The translations under genes were made by a program, and so were the position numbers. Shown piece after piece: positions 1 to 7,823 of a stretch of 54,449 nucleotides of DNA (position 1 is its first letter; the number at the start of each line of letters is the position of its first letter). Source of the stretch: Paludibacteraceae bacterium (GTDB lineage: Bacteria; Bacteroidota; Bacteroidia; Bacteroidales; Paludibacteraceae); the NCBI GenBank assembly GCA_017558065.1, contig JAFYWK010000072.1, positions 1 to 54,449 on the forward strand. Reading direction: 5' to 3'. The notes below the pieces were generated by a model. That model saw only the letters and a list, made by a program, of their open reading frames with translations, was not told the origin of the DNA and ran no database searches.

Positions 1-239
1 ACGATGCTGTGCTCTTGCAAGTTGTGACCCTCACCTGGGATGTAAGCGTTCACCTCCTTTTGGTTTGTCAAGCGAACACGTGCTACTTTACGCATAGCAG
101 AGTTTGGCTTCTTAGGAGTTGTTGTGTAAACGCGTACACAAACGCCACGACGTTGTGGGCAGCTGTCCAATGCTGGAGACTTGCTCTTGTCGATAAGTTC
201 TGCTCTTCCTTTTCTAACTAATTGTTGAATTGTAGGCAT
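1..239 (-). CDS. rpsL: 30S ribosomal protein S12 (N-terminal part)
   Basis: Minus-strand reading from the ATG at 239 gives [12 protein letters not shown], then [20 protein letters not shown] and a segment with [12 protein letters not shown], which is the N-terminal two thirds of S12. S12 sits at the decoding centre of the 30S subunit; the PKKPNSA segment carries the lysine classically altered in streptomycin resistance. The gene runs off the left edge, so the C-terminus is not visible. The start is fixed by the conserved [10 protein letters not shown] strong promoter lies about 145 nt upstream (385-415). The usual next genes of the str operon (rpsG, fusA) would lie outside the window. Confidence 0.97.
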   Translation of the reverse strand, partial: MPTIQQLVRKGRAELIDKSKSPALDSCPQRRGVCVRVYTTTPKKPNSAMRKVARVRLTNQKEVNAYIPGEGHNLQEHSI

Positions 240-384
240 TTTAAACTTTTAATTTTGGTTAATAATTTATGTTAATTTAAACTTGTTAGTTTTCTCTCGT
301 TTTACATTCACTCATTCTCCCTTTTCTCCCCCTTGCCGCTCGCTCACATAACACACCCGCGTACACGCGCCGCGAAAAAGCATG

Positions 385-415
385 CAAAGGTACTACTTTT
401 TTCCGACATGAGCAA
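385..415 (-). promoter_or_regulatory. Promoter of the rpsL operon
   Basis: On the minus strand a TTG at 415-413 is followed after 20 bp by TACCTTTG (392-385), matching the Bacteroidetes -33/-7 consensus. Transcription would begin near 378, leaving a leader of about 140 nt before rpsL. The leader has no clear ORF. Confidence 0.75.
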
Positions 416-618
416 CTTTTCCTGCCTAAAAGTTACACTTTTCATGCATTTTCTGCCCAAAAAATTAAAATTGCTAAACCGACTTTACAAAATCACCCCT
501 ATTTTTCGCCCCTAACTCACTTTTTTATCAATCACTTACAAACCTTTTCAACAGCGCATATTTGGTTCTTAAAATTGGGGATTTACATACCAGTTGACAC
601 CATTCATTATTTCCTTGA
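416..618. other. Intergenic stretch without a gene
   Basis: AT-rich sequence between the rpsL promoter and the remnant at 619. I see no ORF, tRNA or terminator here. A 7-bp inverted repeat (CGCGCCA/TGGCGCG) lies just to the right, around 620-643. Confidence 0.5.
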
Positions 619-888
619 GCGCGCCAGGAAGTTGATTGGCGCGACAGGGAAAAATATGTATGGTGCAACAGACTTGACACTATAACGAAAACAACGAGAA
701 TTATTTTAAATCAACAACTTAAACAACTTATAGAATCCGACAATATGGTTATTGCTATTGAGCCAACTGGTGTAGAAAACACCCAAAGCCCATCGCCAAC
801 CTCCAATTGCCAAAAGATTCTCTACGAAGACCACATCTACATCCTCCGTGATGGCAAGATACACTCTATCATGGGACAGGAGTTGTAG
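619..888 (+). pseudogene. 3' remnant of a secreted-protein gene with C-terminal tail
   Basis: The frame ending at TAG 886-888 is open back to a stop at 616-618 but has no plausible start. Its last 45 residues include EPTGVENTQSPSP and end YILRDGKIHSIMGQEL. This closely parallels the end of the 1340-residue secreted protein at 12868-16890 (DPTSIEDTHSPSP ... LLIIHKGKTYNVLGVQVK). Such tails are common on Bacteroidales secreted proteins and resemble C-terminal sorting or anchoring signals. The body of the gene is missing, so this looks like a deletion remnant. A short stand-alone peptide from the ATG at 745 cannot be excluded but is unlikely. Confidence 0.55.
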
Positions 889-903
889 TTGATAATCTGT
901 CAC

Positions 904-1590
904 CTACTTCATTGCGGCGAGTATCACCTCTGCCATTTTGCGCTGCCCCTGCTCATTGGGGTGGATACCATCATCGCACAGATAAGCGCGAAAGTTATGC
1001 TCCTTGAGCAGTTCGCTCGTCACATCAATCCACTGTGCACCAGTGCGTTGCGCGATACGCATCGTTGCCAGATTATACAGTTCATGACCCGACATAATCG
1101 TATTGGTCGAACCACCTAACCAGCGCATCACATTCGCACGAAAATCCTCTTCCCACTTCTGCGAAAAGAAGGCAAAATACCGCTCGGCATCCATGGGCGG
1201 CAAGGATAGCACAAGCGGTATCGCCCCCATCGCTTTTATCTTATTGATCACACGCTCATAAACTTCTTCAAACACCTCCAAACGCGTGCGTGGAAAGTGC
1301 TCTTTCTCTGGCGACTCGGCAATCTCCTGCCAGTTGTAATCACTATCGTTGCCTCCATACTCCAGCAACACATATTGCGCTCCAGAACACTTATCCAAAT
1401 ACCTATTTAATATACGCTCGCCTGCTTCAATAGTGCAACCCATCTTACCCAAGTTGAGGCACTCACCGCCTAACTTCTCTGCACAGCACTCCACGATACT
1501 CTTATCAGCTAAAGAATAATGACAACGCTCGCCCTGCGAACGAAACAACACACCCTTCATAATCGAATCACCTAAAGCTACAAGTTTCAT
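904..1590 (-). CDS. SGNH/GDSL-family hydrolase
   Basis: This 228-residue protein begins MKLVALGDSIMKG, the block I GDS motif with the nucleophilic serine. Block III appears as YGGND near residue 79, and block V as DGIHPNEQG near residue 209, giving the catalytic Asp and His. These are the signatures of GDSL-like lipases/acylhydrolases and related esterases. There is no signal peptide, so it probably acts in the cytoplasm; the substrate cannot be told. It is transcribed alone from a promoter at 1766-1797, with a leader of about 170 nt. The length is normal for the family. Confidence 0.85.
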   Translation of the reverse strand: MKLVALGDSIMKGVLFRSQGERCHYSLADKSIVECCAEKLGGECLNLGKMGCTIEAGERILNRYLDKCSGAQYVLLEYGGNDSDYNWQEIAESPEKEHFPRTRLEVFEEVYERVINKIKAMGAIPLVLSLPPMDAERYFAFFSQKWEEDFRANVMRWLGGSTNTIMSGHELYNLATMRIAQRTGAQWIDVTSELLKEHNFRAYLCDDGIHPNEQGQRKMAEVILAAMK

Positions 1591-1646
1591 ATTATCTACC
1601 CTTTATTATTTAACATATTATCTCCTTGCCCATCGGCAGAAATCCC

Positions 1647-1687
1647 AACTATCTAAACCATTTATCCTTCTCTTAGTTTGGATAGTT
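1647..1687. other. 12-bp inverted repeat in the SGNH gene leader
   Basis: AACTATCTAAAC (1647-1658) pairs with GTTTGGATAGTT (1676-1687) over 12 bp with one G-U pair and a 17-nt loop. It lies in the leader of the SGNH gene and has no following T-tract. It could be a leader hairpin or a protein-binding site. Confidence 0.4.
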
Positions 1688-1765
1688 TAGATTTCTTATC
1701 TCACCCAAAGGGCTCGAACGATTTTTTCTCGCGCCCAGCGCGTAGGAGGCTTTCAAAATCCGCTG

Positions 1766-1797
1766 CAAAATTACTGCCTTTTTGGCGCACAGACAAA
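1766..1797 (-). promoter_or_regulatory. Promoter for the SGNH hydrolase gene
   Basis: Minus-strand TTTG (1797-1794), 20-bp spacer, TAATTTTG (1773-1766). It matches the Bacteroidetes consensus exactly and points at the SGNH gene. Confidence 0.7.
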
Positions 1798-1842
1798 CTT
1801 TTGTGATAGTATGGCACAGTTTTTGCTGAAAACACATATATA

Positions 1843-1871
1843 GTGACAAAAATGGCTTATTTGTGACAAAA
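1843..1871 (+). promoter_or_regulatory. Paired direct repeat upstream of the LytTR regulator, likely operator
   Basis: GTGACAAAA occurs at 1843-1851 and again at 1863-1871, two 9-bp direct repeats set 20 bp apart. LytTR domains bind paired 9-bp direct repeats with about 12 bp between them, so this fits autoregulation of the gene starting at 1917. A related TTGTGATA lies at 1801-1808. Confidence 0.5.
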
Positions 1872-1916
1872 TCACCCCATCTGCCATTTCGTCACACCAA
1901 ACAAATTGACTAAATT

Positions 1917-2720
1917 ATGAACAAATTACCCGCTATTTTCCGCAAACTGAGCAACCAATTGCTCTACATATTGGGCATACCCGCATTCTTCCTCTGCTTC
2001 GTGCTCATCTACCAACCATCGCACGCCACCACCCTACTCCAAATGGAGCAAGACATGCTCAGCTTCAACACCACCATTATCATGTGTATCCTGCTCGGCG
2101 TGGTGCTCATCTCGCGCGTACTAATGATGGTGCTCTCGCACCACCAATTGCGACTCAATTGGGCACGCTATGTGTATTGGGAAATAGCAGAACTCGTTGC
2201 CATGAGTATGTTCATGGCACTCTATCTCACACTGATGTACAAAGGAGCATTCCCCTACTTCCATGTGGTGGGACAATCGCTATATGCACTACTCATCATC
2301 TGTATCTATCCTTATGTCATATTCAATCTCTCAGTGGCTTATATGGCACAAAAAGAAGAGCAAGCCACCTACGATGACTCGCTCATGCGCTTTGTGGATA
2401 ACACCCAACGCGTCAAACTGATGATTGCTTCCTCTGCCGTGCTATACATCAAGGCAGAAGAGAACTATGTACATATCCGCTACATGGAAGGCGACCGCCC
2501 AAAAGAGTACGCGCTGCGCGCATCCATGAAGTCACTCGAAGAACTCATGCACAAGCACGGACTAATCCGTTGCCAACGCAGCTACTACATCAATCCCCAA
2601 CACATCAAAGTGCTGCGCCGCGACAAGGAGGGCATGATTACTGCCGAACTCAACACCCCACAAGCACAATCCATACCCGTATCGCCCCGCTACTACGAGG
2701 AACTGGCGAAGTGGCTGTAG
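1917..2720 (+). CDS. Membrane-anchored LytTR-family DNA-binding regulator
   Basis: 267 residues. The N-terminal ~150 residues contain four hydrophobic spans (around 15-32, 53-73, 88-106 and 121-143), so the protein is inserted in the inner membrane. The last ~100 residues form a LytTR domain: VLYIKAEENYVHIRY, then LRASMKSLEELMHKHGLIRC, the hallmark QRSYYINPQHI, and IPVSPRYYEEL. There is no phospho-receiver domain, so the membrane part probably replaces it as the sensor; related Bacteroidetes proteins share this layout. A paired direct repeat just upstream (1843-1871) suggests it controls its own gene. The signal sensed is unknown. Confidence 0.85.
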   Translation: MNKLPAIFRKLSNQLLYILGIPAFFLCFVLIYQPSHATTLLQMEQDMLSFNTTIIMCILLGVVLISRVLMMVLSHHQLRLNWARYVYWEIAELVAMSMFMALYLTLMYKGAFPYFHVVGQSLYALLIICIYPYVIFNLSVAYMAQKEEQATYDDSLMRFVDNTQRVKLMIASSAVLYIKAEENYVHIRYMEGDRPKEYALRASMKSLEELMHKHGLIRCQRSYYINPQHIKVLRRDKEGMITAELNTPQAQSIPVSPRYYEELAKWL

Positions 2721-2772
2721 TGTATTGGATATTGGATATTGGATATTGGTATAGGTTAAAGGTTAGAGGCAG
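2721..2772. repeat. Short direct repeats (GGATATT and GGTTAAA/GGTTAGA units)
   Basis: TTGGATA is repeated three times (2725-2746), followed by GGTTAAAGGTTAGAGG. The second part belongs to the same repeat family as 27284, 28537 and 47033. It fills the gap between the convergent LytTR and ttcA genes. Confidence 0.6.
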
Positions 2773-2786
2773 GAAATATAATGCGG

Positions 2787-3533
2787 TCACTTCCGCTTTG
2801 GGAGATAATCGGATTTTATATTCTCCATTGCTCCCCAGATTGAATCGCGGACATTGGGATTGAGTTGTTCGAGTTGGGAAACCAGATTCTTCATCTGCGT
2901 GCGGCTACTCTCTTTCTCAAATGGGCAAGCCTTCAGTTGCTTCTCATAGCCACTCAGCTGCGCATAACGAGCAATATCACGTTCCTCCAGCAGACAGAGC
3001 GGACGAATCATCTGAATAGGCATCTTCTCCATTTGCAAGAGCGGAGGAATAGTACCTATGCTGCCCTGAAAAATCAAGTTCATCAGCAGTGTCTCCACTA
3101 TATCATCTTTATGATGCCCCAAGGCAATCTTATTGCAGCCCAATTCTTGCGCCACATCAAATAGTGCTTTACGTCTATACCACGAGCATAGGAAGCATGG
3201 ATCCTTCTTCTCCTCCGCACCAATCTCCGTATCGCGTACTATAAAAGGTACACGCGCGCCCGCGCAAAAGCGTTGTAGATATGCTATGTCCGACTGATAC
3301 GAACGCTCCTTGAGGCGCACATATACAGCAGTCACCTTGAAACGCGGCACATAGACCTGCGCACGCTTACCCAAAAACTCCACCAAGGCCAGCGAGTCCT
3401 TGCCGCCACTCACGCCCACCAAGATATGATCGCCATCAGCAATCAATCCATAATCGGCACATGCTTTGTGAAATCGTTTGGTCAAACGAGCACGCAAACG
3501 GATAAGTTCTATTTCTTCTTCGGTACGTTGCAT
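2787..3533 (-). CDS. ttcA: tRNA 2-thiocytidine biosynthesis protein TtcA
   Basis: 248 residues from the ATG at 3533. It has the PP-loop ATPase motif VGVSGGKDSLALVEF, a CFLC motif in DPCFLCSWYRR, and GHHKDDIVETLLMNL. Together these mark TtcA, which uses ATP and an iron-sulfur cluster to thiolate C32 of certain tRNAs. The open frame extends further upstream to 3839, but that part is low-complexity, and a -7 box at 3552-3559 places transcription start just before MQRTEEEIEL, so I use 3533. The second cysteine motif is only a single ACPFE, as in other Bacteroidetes forms. It sits next to tRNA genes but on the opposite strand. Confidence 0.88.
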   Translation of the reverse strand: MQRTEEEIELIRLRARLTKRFHKACADYGLIADGDHILVGVSGGKDSLALVEFLGKRAQVYVPRFKVTAVYVRLKERSYQSDIAYLQRFCAGARVPFIVRDTEIGAEEKKDPCFLCSWYRRKALFDVAQELGCNKIALGHHKDDIVETLLMNLIFQGSIGTIPPLLQMEKMPIQMIRPLCLLEERDIARYAQLSGYEKQLKACPFEKESSRTQMKNLVSQLEQLNPNVRDSIWGAMENIKSDYLPKRK

Positions 3534-3551
3534 AAATAGGCAAAAGTGGTG

Positions 3552-3559
3552 CAAAGGTA
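3552..3559 (-). promoter_or_regulatory. -7 box of the ttcA promoter
   Basis: TACCTTTG on the minus strand, 19 bp before the ttcA ATG. The -33 region is weak (TGTG-like). It supports the short start and implies a very short leader. Confidence 0.5.
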
Positions 3560-3581
3560 CGGCTTTTTTGGCAAATATCAC

Positions 3582-3833
3582 ACAAAAATAACAAAAAAAG
3601 CACTTTTTTCGCATTTTTTTCTCAAAATATTTGGTCATAAGTGACGATATGCGGGCTTCGCCCTCACATTTTGCGACACTATTGTACCTTCGGACGCCGC
3701 CTTGACCAAAAATAAATTTTGGTACAATTCCCCCGAAGTTACGGTCGCAAATTGCAGCCCATGACCCCATTTTTGCCCAAAAATACACTTTTTTTAAAAA
3801 AAAATGCATTTTTTTGCAAAAATATTTGGTCAT
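3582..3833. repeat. Imperfect duplication of the tRNA promoter region, plus a small hairpin
   Basis: An A/T-rich block ending in AATATTTGGTCAT occurs at about 3582-3640 and again at about 3780-3833. The second copy supplies the -33 box of the tRNA promoter; the first is followed by no good -7 box. Between them lies a small hairpin, GGGCTTCGCCC (3651-3661). Confidence 0.4.
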
Positions 3834-3856
3834 GTCCAATTTTTGTTGTACCTTTG
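3825..3856 (+). promoter_or_regulatory. Promoter of the tRNA-Gly/Leu/Leu operon
   Basis: TTTG (3825-3828), 20 bp, TACCTTTG (3849-3856): a perfect match to the Bacteroidetes consensus. It lies 40 bp before tRNA-Gly. Confidence 0.85.
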
Positions 3857-3895
3857 CACTCGCTTTCGGTTGAGAGCGATGTTCTTAAACATTTT

Positions 3896-3968
3896 GCGGC
3901 AATAGCTCAGTTGGTAGAGCACAACCTTGCCAAGGTTGGGGTCGCGAGTTCGAGTCTCGTTTGCCGCT
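3896..3968 (+). tRNA. tRNA-Gly (anticodon GCC)
   Basis: 73 nt. The acceptor strands GCGGCAA and TTGCCGC pair. The D-arm AGCTCAGTTGGTAGAGC, anticodon loop TTGCCAA and T-arm GCGAGTTCGAGTCTCGT are all canonical. CCA is not encoded. It is the first of three tRNAs behind one promoter. Confidence 0.96.
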
Positions 3969-4065
3969 CTATAGAAATGAGCAGGACACAGTTCCTGCTT
4001 TATTTTTCTAAAAGGTCTTTGAATACGGAATAGAATCGGCAGTCGATAATTATTCGCTGACGCGC

Positions 4066-4147
4066 GCCCAAATGGCGGAATTGGTAGACGCGCTCGTTTC
4101 AGGTGCGAGTGTTGAGAGACGTGCAGGTTCGAGTCCTGTTTTGGGCA
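4066..4147 (+). tRNA. tRNA-Leu (anticodon CAG)
   Basis: 82 nt class II tRNA. The acceptor is GCCCAAA/TTTTGGGC with discriminator A. The anticodon loop TTCAGGT gives CAG. A short variable arm (GTTGAGAGAC) precedes the T-arm GCAGGTTCGAGTCCTGT. Confidence 0.94.
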
Positions 4148-4151
4148 CATC

Positions 4152-4235
4152 GCGCAGGTGGTGAAATTGGTATACACGCTACTTTGAGGGGGTAGTGGTC
4201 GCAAGACCGTGTGAGTTCGAGTCTCATCCTGCGCA
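4152..4235 (+). tRNA. tRNA-Leu (anticodon GAG), target of element I
   Basis: 84 nt class II tRNA. The acceptor GCGCAGG pairs with CCTGCGC, discriminator A. The anticodon loop TTGAGGG gives GAG, and the variable arm is TGGTCGCAAGACCG. Its 3' end is the junction with element I: the shared 9-mer TGCGCACAA (4230-4238) restores the acceptor end, so the tRNA stays intact. The last codons of the recombinase gene overlap it on the other strand. Confidence 0.95.
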
Positions 4236-5762
4236 CAAATTTACTAATGAAGGATTTTCGAAAGAATTTCCTTCATTTTTTTGTCTGTAACTATCTGATA
4301 ATTTGTCTATTATATCAAACACTACATTTCTATCAGAAGTTCGATAATCGCCTTTTTCACGGTCGTACAAAATTCCATTAGGAAATACTAATTTTTGTAG
4401 TTTTTTCTTTGTTTCCAAATCAAACTCACTCCACCAACTACTTGTGTTTGAGCAGATTAGTAAAATTTCCTCAATTCGTTTTTCATAGTTCGATAAAATT
4501 TCTCCGTGTTGCTCCAATTCGCTGTCAATGACCTTTAATCTTTCTTCGAATCCTCTGACTGCTGCGGTATATATATCAGTGTCAATCTCTCCAAGCGCAT
4601 ATCTTGTTTTACAAGTATTGACCTTCTTCTCTATCTCTGTTCTTTCCTTCTTGAGAAGTCTTGAATGTTGTAGTTGTTCCTCATTACAAACCTTTAACAT
4701 TTTACTTATCATATCCTCGTACATTGCGCATAACTCTTTTGGAACATCAAATGACCTCAACATATCTTGATACTTGTTGTGCAACTTGTTGGCTGACATG
4801 TTGAATTTGCAGCCCATAGTATTACACTTGTAATACCAATATCCTTTCTGATTGTAGGCGGTCAATGGTTTGCCGCAGCAAGAACAGAGGACATAACCTT
4901 TCAAGGGAGCATTTTCCAGTCTTTTCTTATGTTTATATTTCCCTGACCTGTCAGCCATTATCTTCTGTACCTTTAGCCAATCTTCGTATGATACCGCCTT
5001 CTCTATTTTTCCGTCCCTCATACCCTCATCAAGCATTTTAGACCTTATCTTTCCTGCATAGAAAGGATTGTTGTAGATGTGGTTAAGAGTTTGCTTAGTT
5101 ATAACAAGCCCCATGTTTTTGAGCATATCAAGGATTTGTCCGTTGGTATACCCTTGCAACTTCCAACGAAAGGCAAGCTTGATTTTCTTGCCCTGTTCAT
5201 CAAGATAGCAATAGGAATTAAGACTTTTCGTGCGTATGCCCGTCTTGGGGTCTATTCGTGTATAGCCGATAGGAAGAACACCTGTATATGCTCCTGATTC
5301 ATAACAATGCTTTCGACCTGAATAGAACTTATCTGCTCGTTTATCATTGTCCCAAGTAGCCATGAGTAGCAGGTTAGAAGCAATCATAATATTATCTTTT
5401 GTATCTGTTTGGAAGCCCTGTTTTACGGAGCAAACAGGAACTCCCAAATCATACAACTCTCGAATTATACCAATTGCCTGTGGAGCATTTCGGCTGAAAC
5501 GGTCAAACTCCGAACATAAGATTTTGCCAATGCTCAAATCCTTCTTTACTGACCTAATCATCTCCTTAAAGAGTGCTCCGGGAACTTTGGCTGATTCATG
5601 CGTACCGCCAAAATAACCTACTATTTGCAAACCGTGTTCTCGTGCATATTGCTCGCATAATTGTCTTTGATAGTCTAAACTACCGCCATTTTTCTCTTGT
5701 TTTTCTGTACTTACTCGTGTCCAAATGACACATTTATTACTATTTCTTTTATTAGTATTCAT
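4224..5762 (-). CDS. Large serine recombinase (integrase of element I)
   Basis: 512 residues. The N-terminal resolvase domain has CVIWTRVSTEKQ with the catalytic serine, then the EFDRFSRNA motif. The recombinase domain follows (GVLPIGYTR, NPFYAGKIRSK), then a zinc ribbon (CSCCGKPL ... CNTMGC) near residues 300-325 and a coiled coil (about 370-430). This is the standard large serine recombinase layout, which catalyses attP x attB integration. The last codons (LCAG and stop) lie in the core and in host tRNA-Leu sequence. In the circular form the frame would instead continue for about 27 more codons (see findings), so the integrated copy has a host-derived C-terminus. Confidence 0.93.
   Translation of the reverse strand: MNTNKRNSNKCVIWTRVSTEKQEKNGGSLDYQRQLCEQYAREHGLQIVGYFGGTHESAKVPGALFKEMIRSVKKDLSIGKILCSEFDRFSRNAPQAIGIIRELYDLGVPVCSVKQGFQTDTKDNIMIASNLLLMATWDNDKRADKFYSGRKHCYESGAYTGVLPIGYTRIDPKTGIRTKSLNSYCYLDEQGKKIKLAFRWKLQGYTNGQILDMLKNMGLVITKQTLNHIYNNPFYAGKIRSKMLDEGMRDGKIEKAVSYEDWLKVQKIMADRSGKYKHKKRLENAPLKGYVLCSCCGKPLTAYNQKGYWYYKCNTMGCKFNMSANKLHNKYQDMLRSFDVPKELCAMYEDMISKMLKVCNEEQLQHSRLLKKERTEIEKKVNTCKTRYALGEIDTDIYTAAVRGFEERLKVIDSELEQHGEILSNYEKRIEEILLICSNTSSWWSEFDLETKKKLQKLVFPNGILYDREKGDYRTSDRNVVFDIIDKLSDSYRQKNEGNSFENPSLVNLCAG
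4230..4238. other. Attachment site attL of element I
   Basis: TGCGCACAA, the end of tRNA-Leu plus three bases; it matches 10931-10939 exactly. Serine recombinases need only a short core, so nine shared bases is plausible. Confidence 0.65.
4246..4282 (+). terminator. Rho-independent terminator behind tRNA-Leu, supplied by element I
   Basis: AATGAAGGA (4246-4254) pairs perfectly with TCCTTCATT (4269-4277), followed by T's to 4282. It reads in the tRNA direction, inside the 3' end of the recombinase gene, and replaces the host terminator displaced to 10941. Confidence 0.7.
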
Positions 5763-5878
5763 ATTTTTTGTTGAATGTCTTTACAATACCATTCGTAGAG
5801 GACTGATTACTCTGTGAATCAGTAGGAGTTTCGAAGGAAATCGCAAAGTTGTTAAACGTATATAACTCCTTTTCTTAG

Positions 5879-5968
5879 TTATGCTGCCATAATGATAATC
5901 TCTATCAACTGCCGCATGAAATCATCAAGTATCTTTTTTTCATCTTCTTGTAAATTAGAAGTGTTCAT
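5879..5968 (-). CDS. Possible 29-residue peptide before the recombinase
   Basis: Short ORF MNTSNLQEDEKKILDDFM followed by RQLIEIIIMAA, acidic then hydrophobic, between a promoter at 6128-6159 and the recombinase start at 5762. Codon use looks coding-like, but the length gives little statistical support. It could be a leader or control peptide for the recombinase. I do not recognise it. Confidence 0.3.
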   Translation of the reverse strand: MNTSNLQEDEKKILDDFMRQLIEIIIMAA

Positions 5969-6127
5969 GTTATTGACCTATCTTACTTCCCACAGATGTG
6001 GGTTATTCGTTTTTTCTGCTATTTCGTAACCTTACTATCATCAGTAGGTCCTTGAAATTCTTTTACTGCCGCAGCGGTAACCTATGAAACCTTCAGCCAT
6101 TGTATATATATTATTTTATCATCAACA

Positions 6128-6159
6128 CAAATATAGTGATTTTTCTTTATCATGCCAAT
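6128..6159 (-). promoter_or_regulatory. Probable promoter for the recombinase unit
   Basis: Minus-strand ATTG (6159-6156), 20 bp, TATATTTG (6135-6128). The -7 box is perfect and the -33 box is off by one base. Confidence 0.5.
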
Positions 6160-6250
6160 ATATCTAATTGCACCCTCTCCGCACCCATTGGCAAATAGGG
6201 TTTGAAACACATGTATTGTAAGTGTAATTACTTATAATATAAATGATTAA

Positions 6251-7069
6251 CTAAATAATTTTTAACAAATAACTTAATATACACTTATTATTACAAAATC
6301 TAATAATCCGATTAAGGGTGCTGACAAATATTTGCTCAAACAAATCTTCAAAAGGAAAATAATACAATTCTTCAATATCTACACAAGACAGCTTTAGTGC
6401 CTTTTGAATTTGCTTGGAATTTGTGAATCTAACCTCTAATCTATATATCTTCTTATCAAATTGCAGGTTTTCTTTGATGTATTCTTTTTTGCTGCTGTTG
6501 TCTATCTCTTGTTGTTTATTGTATGCAACTAATTCAATCTCATTGCCCTTCAATATGAAAGACTTATTCCTTCGAATATTTTTCAGCGAACCTGTAGAGT
6601 AGTGTATCATTTTATCTATAATATTATATCTATCCCTTATAACCTTATTGTTAATGATAAGTGTTTGAGTTTCGTCCTTTAATAGGCGATAGAACCTGTT
6701 TATAATGTTAATATTAGTATCAAGGCATATGTCCAATTTGCTTATACGATAGTATGACATGTGTAGAGCCTGTTCTATATAGGACAACCCTCCCACGCAT
6801 GTGTATAATATTCTATTATCAACAGCCAAATAGATATGTGGGCGATTAGGATTTGGCGTGTCGAAAAATAGTTGTCCTACATACATGTTGCTGCAATATA
6901 CCGCAAAGTTGTGGCAGTAAGTAGTGCATGTTGTACGCACCACCCGTACATCATTGTCCATTCCGCAGATATGCTCATCTGTAATACTTGCAAATAATTC
7001 TCTCATTTCTTTACTGCAAGTATAAGTTATTTCCAATCTATCAATATTAAACTTGTATTTTGTATTCAT
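6251..7069 (-). CDS. Replication initiator, phage gpII/gpX (CRI)-like Rep
   Basis: 272 residues, basic. Visible motifs in order: FNIDRLEITY at the start, YYRISKLDICLDTNIN near 130 (the beta-strand with paired aspartates seen in these Reps), IELVAYNKQQEI near 195 (the YxK motif) and KIYRLEVRFTNSKQ near 230. This order (RLDI.., vaYnKq.E, lRfEvR) is that of filamentous-phage gene II/X type and related plasmid Rep proteins, which nick DNA for rolling-circle replication. The catalytic tyrosine is probably in the YNK segment. I infer that element I has a replicating ssDNA or plasmid stage. Usual family length is 300-400, so this one is short. Name by motif only. Confidence 0.6.
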   Translation of the reverse strand: MNTKYKFNIDRLEITYTCSKEMRELFASITDEHICGMDNDVRVVRTTCTTYCHNFAVYCSNMYVGQLFFDTPNPNRPHIYLAVDNRILYTCVGGLSYIEQALHMSYYRISKLDICLDTNINIINRFYRLLKDETQTLIINNKVIRDRYNIIDKMIHYSTGSLKNIRRNKSFILKGNEIELVAYNKQQEIDNSSKKEYIKENLQFDKKIYRLEVRFTNSKQIQKALKLSCVDIEELYYFPFEDLFEQIFVSTLNRIIRFCNNKCILSYLLKII

Positions 7070-7480
7070 CTCTTATTTTTATTTTATAAATTCTACGATA
7101 CAAATATAATATTTTTTTTAAAATGATACTTTAAATCGTTTTAAAAAATTAAAAACATCACTTTATCAGCAGATTTTTTTGATAAAAATAACACTCCCTT
7201 CAACAGAAAATTTTTTTTAATTATTTTAAAAAGCATGCTTTTGATAGGATTTTTAGCTGTTTTTAACTCAATTTTACCTCTAATCCTAAACATATCAACC
7301 TACAAATATAGTAATTTTTTTCGTAATAGGGGGATTATATATTTTTACATGAAACCCACCCGAAAAACAGCCGAGAGAGCAGTATAATAGGCATATCCAC
7401 CAATGGGACACAAAATTTTTTCAAGGAAAATAGCATTTTTTGAAAGTTCAACTATTTATAGGAAATAAACAAATTAAACT
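7070..7480. other. AT-rich divergent region between Rep and the small plus-strand ORF
   Basis: About 410 bp of very AT-rich DNA with homopolymer runs. Two minus-strand TATATTTG boxes (7108-7101 and 7310-7303) could be -7 elements for rep. There is no convincing iteron array, though this is the natural place for an origin given the neighbouring Rep gene. Confidence 0.35.
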
Positions 7481-7660
7481 ATGACAAGACAATATAGAGA
7501 GTTGTCAAACGACACCAAACAGAAGATTTCTACAGCGATGAAACAATACCACGCCAACAAGACCGCAGCACAGGAAGCAACTACTTCACAACGACAATCC
7601 GCAGCGATGAAAAGATATTGGACGACTATTCCAAAGAAAAGTACACCTTATTGTATATAA
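7481..7660 (+). CDS. Small basic NUMOD3-like protein
   Basis: 59 residues: MTRQYRELSNDTKQKISTAM ... SAAMKRYWTTIPKK. The two copies of 'K-x-K-I-S-x-A-M-K' / 'SAAMKRYW' resemble the short NUMOD3 DNA-binding helix repeats found in homing endonucleases and as tiny stand-alone proteins on Bacteroidetes mobile elements. It has no catalytic domain. It is the only gene on the plus strand inside element I with good coding features. It may bind DNA near the presumed origin. Confidence 0.5.
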   Translation: MTRQYRELSNDTKQKISTAMKQYHANKTAAQEATTSQRQSAAMKRYWTTIPKKSTPYCI

Positions 7661-7682
7661 TATATTGATTGTTATTATATAT

Positions 7683-7823
7683 ATGTACTATGGTAGCATA
7701 CATCAATCTTTATTATGTATTTTTCAACAAGAATTTCATCTTGCTAACTTGCATTATCTGCGCGAATTAACAGCACAATATCACAATATTATTTTTGTAA
7801 ATTATTACGAAAAAAGCTGGTAG
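7683..7823 (+). CDS. Doubtful 46-residue ORF
   Basis: ORF beginning MYYGSIHQSLLCIFQQEF, directly after the NUMOD3-like gene and ending inside the terminator stem at 7810-7841. There is no recognisable family. It could equally be 3' untranslated sequence. Confidence 0.15.
   Translation: MYYGSIHQSLLCIFQQEFHLANLHYLRELTAQYHNIIFVNYYEKSW

Larger units (their letters stand above)
5763..6250. other. Leader/control region between Rep and recombinase
   Basis: Apart from the 29-codon ORF at 5879-5968 this stretch has no gene. It holds two small hairpins, CTGATT..AATCAG (5802-5821) and CCCACAgaTGTGGG (5991-6004), and a promoter at 6128-6159 directed at the recombinase. Confidence 0.4.

Noticed and set aside
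706-903. 65-codon minus-strand ORF
   Set aside because: Antisense of the remnant tail at 619-888, whose plus-strand frame has clear homology.
3534-3839. N-terminal extension of ttcA
   Set aside because: Low-complexity F/K-rich translation, upstream of the -7 box at 3552.
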